In this document: piece after piece, positions 1-8,786 of the stretch
Layout: every line of letters begins with the position of its first letter
Numbering within the stretch: position 1 is the first letter of the stretch
DNA from: Deltaproteobacteria bacterium
Lineage (GTDB): Bacteria; Myxococcota_A; UBA9042
Direction of reading: 5' to 3'
DNA: 64,000 bases
Assembly: GCA_020632665.1 (NCBI GenBank)
Contig: JACKFC010000005.1
Span: 139,658 to 203,657, forward strand
Made by a program: the position numbers and the translations under genes
The notes under the pieces: model-generated
Databases searched by the model: none
The model's input: only the letters and a program-made list of their open reading frames with translations
Told to the model about the DNA's origin: nothing

Positions 1-643
1 CGGAGCGGACGAGCTGCAGCAGCGCGCGTGGCGATGCGCCGGCCGCAGCGAGCGTCGCAGCCACAAGGAGCAGCCCAGCGGCGGCGAACCAGCGCAGGAG
101 GGCGCGTACCTCGCTGACTTCGACGTTTGCCTGCCTCAGCATGGCACGTAGCGCGACGAGGTCGTCGCCTCGCGGCCACGCGGCCTTGTCCGGGAGCGGG
201 TGGCCCGCTTCGATGGTCCGCTCGAAAGCTGGCAACGAATTCTTCTGCCAGGTCATCATGCCACGTCTGCGCAGCGACTGCCTCTGGCTGGCATGGCGCA
301 GTGGGCTCGCGAAATCGTGGTACGGCGACCACCAGTCGGGTAGAGGCCCGCGCTTGCCCGTGGTTTGCCATGCGCGCTCGAGGGGCTCACGGGCGATGCC
401 GAACGCTACGAGTTCGCGAACGGTCGGCCCGATCGACCTGTGACACCCCGAGCATTGCGTGAGGTAGATCTCGAGCCCGTGGTTCAGCGTCGCGGCGTCC
501 GGAAGTGGGCTTGCGGCATGGGCCGGGGTGCTGCACGCCAGAAGGGTCGGCAGCAAGAGCAGCACGGCAAGCGCGACCAACGGCGACCCCAGCGGCCCGT
601 GACCGCGGCCCGCCTCGGCTTTGCTGGATCCGCGTACCCCCAT
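1..643 (-). CDS. c-type cytochrome lipoprotein, 3' part beyond the window
   Basis: Reading leftwards from an ATG at 643, the frame stays open to the window edge (214 codons seen). The N-terminus has a hydrophobic stretch ending in a lipobox LLAC with Cys37, so the product is probably a periplasm-facing lipoprotein. A CSGCH haem-binding motif (Cys64, Cys67, His68) follows soon after, in the context EIYLTQCSGCHRSIG, typical of class I cytochrome c electron carriers. A hydrophobic segment at about residues 186-205 may be a membrane anchor before a further domain outside the window. No Shine-Dalgarno precedes the ATG. TTGCTT, 16 bp and GATACA lie just upstream on this strand, so the message may be nearly leaderless, or translation may begin at a downstream TTG. 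Redox partner unknown. Confidence 0.72.
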   Translation of the reverse strand, partial: MGVRGSSKAEAGRGHGPLGSPLVALAVLLLLPTLLACSTPAHAASPLPDAATLNHGLEIYLTQCSGCHRSIGPTVRELVAFGIAREPLERAWQTTGKRGPLPDWWSPYHDFASPLRHASQRQSLRRRGMMTWQKNSLPAFERTIEAGHPLPDKAAWPRGDDLVALRAMLRQANVEVSEVRALLRWFAAAGLLLVAATLAAAGASPRALLQLVRS

Positions 644-773
644 CGCGGAGGCTTGTATCTGCGTTGTCCCGCGCGAAGCAAGGGCGCTCGGTCGCGTTGC
701 GTTTTTCCAGGGGCCTCTCTAGTTTCCGTTCGCCGCCGGCGGGCAGGAGGCCATTCGGCAACAGGGAGCGAGC

Positions 774-1799
774 TTGAGCCAGCAGCCCATCGACCTCGCG
801 GCCTCGCTCGCAGGACCGCTCGCGACCACCGCCGTCGCAGCGGTCGTGCTCGCCGAGATCGTGCGTCGCTTGGCTTGGCGTTTCGGTGTCGTCGATGTGC
901 CCGGGGGGCGCCGGTTGCACGCCCGCCCGACCCCTCGTGGAGGCGGGCTCGCGGTCGCCTTGGCGTGGGCGGTCGGGTCCGTCGCGATGCACGCCACTGG
1001 GCCGACTGCAGCCGAGAACGCGCCAATGCTCGCTGTCCTCGGCTTCGCCGGCCTCGGCTTGGCTGACGACATCCGTCCGCTGCCGGCCTGGTCGCGGCTC
1101 GCTGCCCAGGTCGCGATTGTCTGTGTGGCGGCGGCATTCGGGATGCCGGATGACCCGTCGTGGTCGGCGGCCTCGCTGGTCGTTGTCGCGCTGGTCGGGC
1201 TCTTCGTGATCAACGCGTTCAATTTCGTCGACGGAGCGGACGGCCTGGTGCCGCTGCAGGTGCTGGCCATCACCGGAGGCTTGCTCATCCTGGTCCGGCC
1301 GGAATCGGCTGCGTCGCCGTGGCTGCACGCCTGGCAGGTCCGTCAATGGCTGCTCGCCGCGGCGCTGCTCGGGTTCTTGCCGTTCAACGTTCCGAAGGCG
1401 CGCCTCTTCCTCGGAGACGTCGGCTCCTTGATGCTCGGCAGTGCCTGTGTCGCCGCCGCTCTCGAGCCGGTCCTCCGCGGCGCATTGCACCCCGCCGCGG
1501 CGCTCGCGCTCTTCTCGGTGATCTGCGTCGACCCGGCATGGACGCTGCTGCGTCGCACGCTGCGGCGCGCACCGATCCTGCAGGCGCACCTCGAACACGG
1601 CTACCACCGTTGGCTGCGAGCCGGCGTCTCTCATCTGCGCATCAGCCTCGGTGCTGCCGCGGTGAATGCGTTGCTCGCCGTGCCCGCCGCGTGGGCCATC
1701 CAGCGTGGCGTCCTCGACCCGGCCCTCGGCCTCGGCCTGGTCGTTCTGCCCATCCTGGTCGTCGCCATTCGCGCCGGTGCCGGTGCTCCGGCCCAGTGA
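774..1799 (+). CDS. polyprenyl-phosphate sugar-1-phosphate transferase, WecA/TagO/WbpL family
   Basis: A 341-residue polytopic membrane protein of the MraY/WecA superfamily, which moves a sugar-1-phosphate from a UDP-sugar onto undecaprenyl phosphate at the inner membrane and so starts glycan assembly. Family motifs are in order: Asp98-Asp99 (LADDIRPL), NAFNFVDGADGL from Asn147 with Asp153 and Asp156, FLGDVGS with Asp215, and a late cytoplasmic HLEH (His272, His275). The length fits the family. The chosen start is a TTG at 774 with AGGGAG 7-8 bases upstream; no ATG fits better. The next gene, a GT4 glycosyltransferase, begins at or just after this stop, so the two probably act on the same glycan. 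The sugar substrate cannot be told from sequence. Confidence 0.85.
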   Translation: MSQQPIDLAASLAGPLATTAVAAVVLAEIVRRLAWRFGVVDVPGGRRLHARPTPRGGGLAVALAWAVGSVAMHATGPTAAENAPMLAVLGFAGLGLADDIRPLPAWSRLAAQVAIVCVAAAFGMPDDPSWSAASLVVVALVGLFVINAFNFVDGADGLVPLQVLAITGGLLILVRPESAASPWLHAWQVRQWLLAAALLGFLPFNVPKARLFLGDVGSLMLGSACVAAALEPVLRGALHPAAALALFSVICVDPAWTLLRRTLRRAPILQAHLEHGYHRWLRAGVSHLRISLGAAAVNALLAVPAAWAIQRGVLDPALGLGLVVLPILVVAIRAGAGAPAQ

Positions 1800-1813
1800 A
1801 GTTGCACCGACCG

Positions 1814-2908
1814 ATGCGGATCGCCCTCGCCATCACCCACTTCGACGATCTGGGTGGCGCCCAGGCGCACGTCGCCGCGCTCGCGCGGGCGTTCGCCGCC
1901 CAGGGCGACCAGGTCTTGGTCTTGCACGGTGGGGCGGGCGCCGCGTCGCCACTGCGCGGCGCGCCGGGGGTGGAGGTTCAAGCGGTGCCCGCGCTGCTGC
2001 GCCCGGTCGCGCCGGTAGCGGATCTGCGGGCGATCTGGGCGCTCCGGAGCGCCATCCGCGCGTTTCGGCCCGACGTCGTCCACGCCCACTCCACCAAAGC
2101 GATCTTCTACGCCGGGGCCGCGGCACGCAGCCTCGGTGTGCCGACCATCGCGACTGCGCACGGCTGGGTGGCACTCCTGACCCCACCGTTCTCGCCAGCG
2201 GCGCGGCCGGCGGTTGCTGCGGCGTTCCGCATTGGCATGGCTGCGAGCGATCGCGTCGTCTGCTTGTCGGACCACGATCTGCGCGTCGCCCGCGACAGCC
2301 GCGTCGCTCCCGGCAGGCTCGTGCACGTCCCGATCGGGATCGCCGATTGCGCGGCGCAGTCACGGCCGGACGCGGTGGGGCCCCGCCTCGTCACGGTCGC
2401 GCGCCACTATCCGCAGAAAGACGCGACGACATTGGTTCAAGCGCTCGATGCGATGCGCGCGTTGCCATGGCAGCTCGATTGGTTCGGGGGGGGACCCGAG
2501 CTCGAGCGAACGCGCCGCCACCTCACCGCACTCGGGCTGCACGACCGCGTCCGTCTCCGTGGCGACGACCCGTCCGTGGCCGAGGTTCTCGCCGAGTCGG
2601 CCGTCTTCGTCCTCGCCACGCACGCAGAAGGCCTGCCGATCGCCATCTTGGAGGCGATGCGCGCGGGCTTGCCGATCGTCGCCAGCGACGTCGGCGCCGT
2701 CGGTGAGGCCATCGCCGGCGTGGGTACGCTCGTTCCCGCTGCCGCGCCGGCGCCGCTCGCCAACGCGCTGCGCACGCTCTTGCTCGATCCCGCGCTGCGC
2801 GCCGAACGCGGCGCCGCTGCACGCTCACGCTACGTGGCGCGCTACCGAGAGGGACCGATGCTCGATGCGCTGCGTCAGGTCTACCGGTCCGCGGCGCGTA
2901 GCGCGTAG
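1814..2908 (+). CDS. glycosyltransferase family 4 (GT-B fold)
   Basis: A 364-residue cytoplasmic or membrane-associated glycosyltransferase that would add a sugar from an activated donor to the lipid-linked glycan begun by the preceding transferase. The N-terminal domain opens with MRIALAITHFDDLGGAQAHV, a typical GT4 start with the glycine pair near the donor cleft. The C-terminal domain has the retaining-enzyme EX7E motif EGLPIAILEAMRAGLP (Glu272 and Glu280). I chose ATG 1814 because it gives the canonical N-terminus. A GTG at 1796 overlaps the upstream stop as GTGA and would add six residues with translational coupling. The 3' end overlaps the convergent nucleotidyltransferase-like gene by 28 bp. 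Confidence 0.87.
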   Translation: MRIALAITHFDDLGGAQAHVAALARAFAAQGDQVLVLHGGAGAASPLRGAPGVEVQAVPALLRPVAPVADLRAIWALRSAIRAFRPDVVHAHSTKAIFYAGAAARSLGVPTIATAHGWVALLTPPFSPAARPAVAAAFRIGMAASDRVVCLSDHDLRVARDSRVAPGRLVHVPIGIADCAAQSRPDAVGPRLVTVARHYPQKDATTLVQALDAMRALPWQLDWFGGGPELERTRRHLTALGLHDRVRLRGDDPSVAEVLAESAVFVLATHAEGLPIAILEAMRAGLPIVASDVGAVGEAIAGVGTLVPAAAPAPLANALRTLLLDPALRAERGAAARSRYVARYREGPMLDALRQVYRSAARSA

Positions 2909-3729
2909 TCGAGCAGCGAACGCGCCGCAAAGAAGGTGGCCGCCGCGCCATAGCGCGCGGTGCTGTCGGTATGTGCCCAACCGGCGGCGAGGCGGCCCAA
3001 CGCACCAGTGCGTGGCGTCGTCGCCAGTGCTTCGATTGCCCAGCGTCGTGGCGTCGACGGTCGCAGCAGCATCGCCACCTCTGCGACTGCAGGCGCGGCC
3101 TCGTCGAGCGTCAGCAGACGTGTCCACAGCGTCGCCGCGCAGCCCGCGACGTGCGCACACTCCGCGGCGTGCTGCCAGTCGCGATGCGACGCTGCCGCCG
3201 CAAGCGCCCGCAGATCGAGGTCCGCTGTGGGCTTGCAACGGCCGTCGTCCTTTGCGACATCGAGCGAGTGCAGCCAGATCAGATCGGCGAGGCATGGCCG
3301 TCGCGCCGTCCCCCCGACGGCCTCGGCCGGAACCGATCGCGCGAGGATGCCGGCGACGTCGACCTGGAAGCGCGGCCAAGCCCCGACGCCGACATGGAGG
3401 TCCAACAACGCGCCATTCGGTGCACTGAAGTCGAGGGTCGGATGCCAGCGCATCCCCGTCGGGCTGTGCGGCCGCGGCACACGGAGGTAGCCAGCGTCTC
3501 GCAAAGCACGCGCCGCGCGGTCGCGGTCACGCCGCGCGACCAGGACATCGCAGTCCGCCATCGGCCGCGCTCCCGGCCGGTGCAACCAACCGGCCAGGGC
3601 ACAGCCCTTGATCAGGACGCTGGCGACGCCTGCAGCTGCCAGCGCGTCGCTGGCGCGGCGGCCGGTGTCGAGCAGCCACGTCTCCTTGGCGATGGCCTCG
3701 AATCTGGCTCGTGACGGGGGTCGTTGCAT
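2881..3729 (-). CDS. nucleotidyltransferase family protein (NTP_transf_5-like)
   Basis: A 282-residue protein with the core of the uncharacterised nucleotidyltransferase family PF14907. The segment IKGCALAGWLHRPGARP is followed by DCD (Asp59 and Asp61), the expected metal-binding DxD pair after a KG loop. The remainder is alpha-helical and low in motifs. Proteins of this family often sit in polysaccharide gene clusters, which agrees with the convergent WecA-like and GT4 genes, but no reaction is established. It is on the opposite strand and overlaps the glycosyltransferase 3' end by 28 bp, so it is transcribed separately. ATG 3729 is used as start and no strong ribosome site is visible. Confidence 0.7.
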   Translation of the reverse strand: MQRPPSRARFEAIAKETWLLDTGRRASDALAAAGVASVLIKGCALAGWLHRPGARPMADCDVLVARRDRDRAARALRDAGYLRVPRPHSPTGMRWHPTLDFSAPNGALLDLHVGVGAWPRFQVDVAGILARSVPAEAVGGTARRPCLADLIWLHSLDVAKDDGRCKPTADLDLRALAAAASHRDWQHAAECAHVAGCAATLWTRLLTLDEAAPAVAEVAMLLRPSTPRRWAIEALATTPRTGALGRLAAGWAHTDSTARYGAAATFFAARSLLDYALRAADR

Positions 3730-3835
3730 CTCGCCGGCAGCCTAGGGACCCGATCGCGAAATGCAAGGCCGCCCGGCTCCGGTCGCGGTTGCCGACCGCG
3801 CCCTGCGCGGCCATGCTCGGCCAATGGAGGTTCTG

Positions 3836-5746
3836 ATGCGTTCCGACTTCACCCTGGTGCTCGCGTTGCTGCTCGCCTCGTCGCTCTGCCTCGGCGCGTG
3901 CGGCAAGAGCCCGCAGCGTGCGACGACGACCCCGGCGCAAGCCCCGCCGCAAGCCGCTGTGCCGCAAGACGCGCGAGGCGCCCCGTCGGCCGCAGTGCCC
4001 TCCGCTGACGCGCCCGCTGCGGCGACCACGACCACTGCCGAGCCGGCGAAGGCGCCGCCGGGACCGCCGCTGCGCACCTTCGCGTTGCCGCAGCGCGCCG
4101 AGAGTGGCCGTACTGCCGCTGCCACCGCCCATCCGCTCGCCACTCGCGCCGCGATGCGGGCGATCCACGCCGGCGGCACGGCGGTCGACGCGCTGGTCTC
4201 GGCGACGCTGGTCCTCAGCGTCGTCACGCCGCAATCCACCGGCATCGGAGGCGGCGGCTTCGCCATCGTCCGCACCCCGGACGGCAAGGCGACCGCGTGG
4301 GATTTCCGCGAAGCCGCGCCCGCGGCCGGCAAGCGCGAGGACTACCTCGGCGACGACGGCAAGCCGGTCGCGCAGCGCAGCCAGCGCCACGGTCTGGCGG
4401 TCGGCGTTCCCGGCACCGTCGCCGGGCTCTGGGCCCTGCACCAACGCTACGGCAAGCGTCCGTGGGCCGAGCTCTGCGAGCCGGCGATCGAGGCTGCCGA
4501 GCGCGGCTTTGCGATCGGCACGCAGCTGGTCGAGGCGGCGGATTGGGTCTGGGACAAGCTCGACCCCAGCGCCCACGCGATCCTCGCGCCGGGTGGTGTG
4601 CGGCTGAAAGCGGGCGAGGTCCTGCGGCAGCCGGCGCTCGGCGCGACGATGCGGGCGATCGCGGAGAAAGGCCCGGAGGGCTTCTACGCCGGCGCCGTCG
4701 CTGCAGATATCGTCGCCACCGTGCAGCGCAAGGGCGGCAAGCTGCGCGCCTCCGACCTGAAGGAGTACGCGGTTCGGGAGGTCGAGCCGCTGCGTGGCGA
4801 GGCATTCGGTACCAAGGTGCTGACCATGCCGCAGCCATCGGCCGGCGGCGCGCAATTCCTCGCCATGGCCGAGATGTTGCCGATCTTCCTCGCCGCCGCG
4901 CGCGGTCACCACAAGCGTTTGACCGGCGAGAAGCCGCTGCCCACCGGCCAGCAACCAGGGCCGATCGAGGCGCACGCGTTGCTCGAGGCGATGCGCGATT
5001 CCTTCCACCTCCGCCTGGGCTTTTCGGGTGATCCTGGCAAGCCGGCGCGGACCCTCGACGACGTCTACCCGAAGAAGGCCCGCAAGCGCCTGCGCAGCCT
5101 CTTCTCCGGCGAGCGCGCAACGCCCTCCGGCAAGGGCGAACTGCGCGCCGAACGGCACGACAACACCAGCCACGTCAGCATTGTCGACGCAGACGGGATG
5201 GCGGTGAGCTCGACCCACACCGTGAACCTGCTCTTCGGTGCCGGCATCGTCGGCGCGACCAGCGGTGTCTGGCTCAACAACGAGCTCGACGATTTCGCCT
5301 TCGACCGCGATACCAGCAACGCATTCGGCTTGGCCGGCAGCGAGGCCAACCTGTTCCGCCCCGGCGCGCGCCCGGTCAGCTCGATGACGCCGGTCATTGC
5401 TTCCGACAAGGCGGGCGTTCGCCTCGTCGTCGGCTCGCCGGGTGGGACGCGCATCCCGACCACCGTCCTGCTGGTCGCCTGGCGAGCGCTCGACCTGCAG
5501 CAGCCGCTGGAGCAGGCCGTGGCGGCGCCGCGGCTGCACCACCAGGCGTTCCCGGACGAGGCGTGGATCGAGCCGGATGGCGCGCCGATCTGGCAGCGGA
5601 CGTTGGAGGCGATGGGGCACAAGGTGGTTGTGAAGCGGGCGTGGTGTAACGTGCAAGCCGTTTCGGTGAAGACCGAGGGCGGCGGCCGACGTCGACTCGA
5701 GGCGGTCAGCGACCCGCGTGGGGAAGGCGGTGCAATGGGGCTGTAG
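3836..5746 (+). CDS. ggt: gamma-glutamyltransferase (family T3), lipoprotein form
   Basis: A 636-residue gamma-glutamyltransferase, an autoprocessed N-terminal nucleophile hydrolase that transfers or hydrolyses the gamma-glutamyl group of glutathione and related amides outside the cytoplasm. Residues 1-22 form a lipoprotein signal with lipobox LGAC (Cys22), then an Ala/Pro-rich linker to about residue 75. The large subunit has GIGGGGFAIV and the AVGVPGTVAGLW region. The small subunit begins at the catalytic Thr444 in DNTSHVSI, followed by STHTVNLLFGAGIV and the oxyanion motif GSPGGTRIPTTVL. ATG 3836 is supported by GGAGG five bases upstream. The last ~110 bp recur downstream at 5836. Lipid anchoring differs from the soluble periplasmic E. 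coli enzyme. Confidence 0.93.
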   Translation: MRSDFTLVLALLLASSLCLGACGKSPQRATTTPAQAPPQAAVPQDARGAPSAAVPSADAPAAATTTTAEPAKAPPGPPLRTFALPQRAESGRTAAATAHPLATRAAMRAIHAGGTAVDALVSATLVLSVVTPQSTGIGGGGFAIVRTPDGKATAWDFREAAPAAGKREDYLGDDGKPVAQRSQRHGLAVGVPGTVAGLWALHQRYGKRPWAELCEPAIEAAERGFAIGTQLVEAADWVWDKLDPSAHAILAPGGVRLKAGEVLRQPALGATMRAIAEKGPEGFYAGAVAADIVATVQRKGGKLRASDLKEYAVREVEPLRGEAFGTKVLTMPQPSAGGAQFLAMAEMLPIFLAAARGHHKRLTGEKPLPTGQQPGPIEAHALLEAMRDSFHLRLGFSGDPGKPARTLDDVYPKKARKRLRSLFSGERATPSGKGELRAERHDNTSHVSIVDADGMAVSSTHTVNLLFGAGIVGATSGVWLNNELDDFAFDRDTSNAFGLAGSEANLFRPGARPVSSMTPVIASDKAGVRLVVGSPGGTRIPTTVLLVAWRALDLQQPLEQAVAAPRLHHQAFPDEAWIEPDGAPIWQRTLEAMGHKVVVKRAWCNVQAVSVKTEGGGRRRLEAVSDPRGEGGAMGL

Positions 5747-5835
5747 CGCCGCCGCTCCCTTGGCAGGTCGAGCGGTCGACGTTCACGTCCCGTGTCGTCG
5801 GGGCTTCGGGTGACGGGCGTGCTTGGCACGGGCCG

Positions 5836-5945
5836 GGTGTAACGTGCAAGCCGTTTCGGTGAAGACCGAGGGCGGCGGCCGACGTCGACTCGAGGCGGTC
5901 AGCGACCCGCGCGGGGAAGGCGGGGCGATGGGCCTGTAGCGCCGC
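5836..5945 (+). pseudogene. diverged copy of the ggt 3' end
   Basis: This 110-bp stretch repeats 5643-5752, the last 104 bp of ggt plus its stop and six following bases, at a distance of 193 bp with four mismatches. All four (equivalent to 5719, 5731, 5734 and 5740 in ggt) fall on third codon positions and are synonymous. An in-frame TGA at 5811 closes the frame upstream, so only a ~42-codon fragment remains here. Weak similarity (CGGGC, then TGT) extends a few codons upstream and then stops. It is either the remnant of a second ggt gene or the trace of an old unequal exchange. Confidence 0.8.
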
Positions 5946-5959
5946 GGCTCTCTCTCGCG

Positions 5960-7270
5960 CTACTCGATGCCGGCTGCGGTCTCGAGCATCTTCACCGTCA
6001 CCGACTTCGGCCGCTCGAGCGGCATGCCCATCGCGCGGGACCAGACCAGCTGCGAGGCGATACCCATCGCGCGGGAGACGCCGAAGAGCACGGTGTAGAA
6101 GTCGGCCTCGGTGACGCCGTAGTAGACCTGCAGCGCGCCGGAGTGGGCGTCGACGTTCGGCCACGGGCTCTTCGCCTTGCCGTGCTCCTTGAGCACGCCC
6201 GGGATCACGTCGAAGAGGCGGTGGACCGTCTGCACGACCGGGTGCTCGCCCATGCCCTGCTTGAGCGAGTACTCACGTTGGGCGGTGTAGCGCGGGTCGG
6301 TGTTGCGCAACACGGCGTGGCCGAAGCCCGGGATGACGCGGCCGCTGTTGAGCGTATCCCACGCGTATTGCTCGACCTGCTCGGCGGTCGGCGCGCCACC
6401 GAAGTGCGCCATGACCTCGTTGATCCACTTCAGGCACTCCTGGTTGGCGAGGCCGTGCAGCGGGCCGGCGAGGCCGTTGATGCCGGCGGCGACCGAGAGG
6501 TAGACGTCCGAGAGCGCCGAGCCGACGACGTGGCTGGCGTGCGCGCTGACGTTGCCGCCCTCGTGGTCGATGTGCAGCAGCAGGTAGAGCCGCATCAGGT
6601 CCTGATAGCCGGCGTCGCTGACACCCATCATGTGGGCGAAGTTGGCGCCCCAATCGAGGTTCGGATCCGCGGCGACGTGGATATCGTCCTTGAAGACGCG
6701 GCGGTAGATGTAGGCCGCGACCACCGGCAGGCGCGCGATGAGGTCGAGCGCGTCGTCGAGCGTCGGCTCCCAATAATCGCCCTTGCCGAGCGTCCCCGCC
6801 GAGTATTCGCGGGCGAAGCGCGAGAGCGGCTGCATGGCGGCAATCGCGATCGAGAACTGCGTCATCGGGTGCATCGTCACCGGCAGCGCGCGCAGCGTGT
6901 CGAAGACGTATTGCGGCACGGCGGAGCGGGCGCGCAGATCGGCCTCGAGCTCGGCGACCTCGGCTTCGGTCGGCAACTCGCCGGTCAGCAGCAGCCAGAA
7001 CAACCCGGTCGGGTAGGCCTCGAGGCCTGCGCCCGGCTTCGGCAGCTTCTCGCGGACCTGCGGGATGGTGTAGCCGCGGAAGCGGATGCCCTCCATCGGG
7101 TCGAGGTAGCTGGTATCGCAGACCAACGCCTTGAGCCCGCGCATGCCGCCCATCGCGGCGCCGATGGTGTTGGTGCCGAGGGCGACGTCACCGTGCTCCT
7201 TGGCCAGGGTGCGCACGCGCGCCTGCCAAGAGGGGATCCGCTCTGCCATACGACGCTTCAGGCTGCTCAT
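5960..7270 (-). CDS. gltA: citrate synthase, mitochondrial-like type
   Basis: A 436-residue citrate synthase that condenses oxaloacetate and acetyl-CoA to citrate in the TCA cycle. Catalytic elements are visible: the His in GLAGPLHGLANQE, the His in VIPGFGHAVLRNTDPR, and the Asp in SPWPNVDAHSG. The wording around them (DHEGGNVSAHASH, GLAGPLHGLANQ) resembles the eukaryotic mitochondrial enzyme more than the allosteric hexameric GltA of E. coli. ATG 7270 was chosen because GGAG sits six bases upstream; an in-frame ATG at 7282 would add four residues. It follows the propeller gene on the same strand after 73 bp containing a strong hairpin, so it may be separately expressed. Confidence 0.95.
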   Translation of the reverse strand: MSSLKRRMAERIPSWQARVRTLAKEHGDVALGTNTIGAAMGGMRGLKALVCDTSYLDPMEGIRFRGYTIPQVREKLPKPGAGLEAYPTGLFWLLLTGELPTEAEVAELEADLRARSAVPQYVFDTLRALPVTMHPMTQFSIAIAAMQPLSRFAREYSAGTLGKGDYWEPTLDDALDLIARLPVVAAYIYRRVFKDDIHVAADPNLDWGANFAHMMGVSDAGYQDLMRLYLLLHIDHEGGNVSAHASHVVGSALSDVYLSVAAGINGLAGPLHGLANQECLKWINEVMAHFGGAPTAEQVEQYAWDTLNSGRVIPGFGHAVLRNTDPRYTAQREYSLKQGMGEHPVVQTVHRLFDVIPGVLKEHGKAKSPWPNVDAHSGALQVYYGVTEADFYTVLFGVSRAMGIASQLVWSRAMGMPLERPKSVTVKMLETAAGIE

Positions 7271-7305
7271 CGGCGACTCCATTTCGTCTGCAGGTTCATC
7301 TGCAA

Positions 7306-7326
7306 CGGGTCGCGGTCGGCGACCCG
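7306..7326 (-). other. 8-bp-stem hairpin between the propeller gene and gltA
   Basis: CGGGTCGC and GCGACCCG flank a five-base loop, a perfect 8-bp GC-rich stem in the 73-bp gap between the propeller gene stop and the gltA start. No T-run follows on either strand, so it is not a classical intrinsic terminator. It could protect the upstream message end or dampen read-through into gltA. Confidence 0.5.
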
Positions 7327-7343
7327 ATCGTGTCCGGGCGTGT

Positions 7344-8786
7344 CTACTCCGCTGCCCTGGCAGGGTCAACCGCAGCGGGTGCGGCGTTGCCCGTTTCGGC
7401 CTTGTCGGCGGGCGCTTCGTCCTTGCTCGGCGGCGCAGGCGCGGCGGCGCAGGGACGGCTGCTCAGGGCGCAATCGGCCACGCCGAATTCCGGCGCGCGG
7501 CGGGCCCGAACCGCGCGCAGCTTCTCCAGCCGCGCGGCGAGCCGCTTGCGTTCGGCCGCAGGACCGCTGGGGCCGTCGCGCTCGAGCCGCTCGGCCGCGC
7601 CTTCGAGGTCGCCCTGCTCGAGCAGGATCTCGGTGTGCCGTAGCGCGCCTGCGCCGACCGCGAGGCTGCGCACCCCCGGCCGGATCTGCGGCCAATGCGC
7701 GCTGCTGCCGGCGATGACGGCGACCTTGCCGCGGAAGCGCGGGGCGGGCTCGACCAGGACGATCTTGCCGTCTTGCACGCCGACCATCCGCATGCCGTCC
7801 GGTGCCCAATCCGGACCGGCTCCCTGTAGATCCCCGCGCACCAGACGGACGTCCGAGGGCACGTCCCAGGCGTCCCAGCCGCGACCGCGCCCCTCCGGCT
7901 GGCGGTAGAAGCGGCCACCGAGGCGCTCGTCACAGGCGCCCTGGGCCGAGCGTCGCACGCCGACGAAGACGCCCTTGCTGTCGCGCATCCAGGCCAGCCC
8001 CACGGCGTGTTTCGGCACCGGGTCGCGGTCCAGGCGCAGCTGTTCGGTGCTGCCGAAGCGGCCATGGGCGATAAGCCCGCTGCCCAACTCCAGGCGAATC
8101 CGGGTATTCGGCGAGACCGATTTGCGCCGCAGGCCGTCGCGCAGCTGCAGCGGCTGCTCGAGCGTCTCCTGCCGCGGCTCGGCGCCGTTCTTCTGCCGCA
8201 GCCGCAGCCGGCGGACCTTGCTCCAACGCGCGCAGCCGGTGCTCGCCTCGCTGCCCTTGCCGACGCCGAAGCTGACGATCACCCGCAGCTCCGATTCGTC
8301 GCCGCCGCCCTCGACGTGGACCAGCGACTCCCCGCTCGCCAGCGTGATCCGGCCGAGGCGCCGCTGCTGCGCCGTCTGCACCTCGATCGCCAGCACCTCG
8401 ACGACATGGGCCTTGCCCGTGGCCTTGGCGGCGACCACCGCGTAGAGCCAGGCGCCGTCGCCCGAGAAGGCGTAGCCGTGCACGTTGTCGCCCGCGTAGA
8501 TGCGCGACCGCTCGAGGGTGTAGGCGTCGGTGATCCGGATCGAGGTCGCGTCGCTGGTCGCGACCTGTACCCGGTAGGGCGCGTTCTGCACCAAGCGCTC
8601 GACCGGCGACGCCTCCGGCTTGTCCTTGCGGATCGTCTTGCCGGTCTCGTCCATCCGTTCGAGGCCGCGCCAATCGACCTCGCCGCCATCGGGTTCGGGA
8701 GGCGGCTCGGCTCCGACCGGGATCGCCAGCGTGATGCTGCAACCGAGCAGAATCGCTGCGACGCGGTGGCTCGACAGCGAGCTCAC
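7344..8786 (-). CDS. secreted beta-propeller-like protein of unknown function
   Basis: A 480-residue exported protein. It starts at a GTG (8786) whose GTGA overlaps the stop of the upstream 1514-residue lipoprotein, so the two are translationally coupled. The N-terminus has a signal peptide, possibly with a lipobox around LLGCS. The middle consists of repeated beta-strand-rich units (AFSGDGAWLYAVVA, LAWMRDSKGVFVGV, PDWAPDGMRMVGVQDGKIVL) resembling WD40-like/TolB-type propeller blades. The C-terminus has a charged helical stretch (about ERLERDGPSGPAAERKRL) and an Ala/Pro tail. No catalytic motif is recognised. The coupling suggests it works with the TIG lipoprotein at the cell surface or in the periplasm. 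Confidence 0.7.
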   Translation of the reverse strand: MSSLSSHRVAAILLGCSITLAIPVGAEPPPEPDGGEVDWRGLERMDETGKTIRKDKPEASPVERLVQNAPYRVQVATSDATSIRITDAYTLERSRIYAGDNVHGYAFSGDGAWLYAVVAAKATGKAHVVEVLAIEVQTAQQRRLGRITLASGESLVHVEGGGDESELRVIVSFGVGKGSEASTGCARWSKVRRLRLRQKNGAEPRQETLEQPLQLRDGLRRKSVSPNTRIRLELGSGLIAHGRFGSTEQLRLDRDPVPKHAVGLAWMRDSKGVFVGVRRSAQGACDERLGGRFYRQPEGRGRGWDAWDVPSDVRLVRGDLQGAGPDWAPDGMRMVGVQDGKIVLVEPAPRFRGKVAVIAGSSAHWPQIRPGVRSLAVGAGALRHTEILLEQGDLEGAAERLERDGPSGPAAERKRLAARLEKLRAVRARRAPEFGVADCALSSRPCAAAPAPPSKDEAPADKAETGNAAPAAVDPARAAE

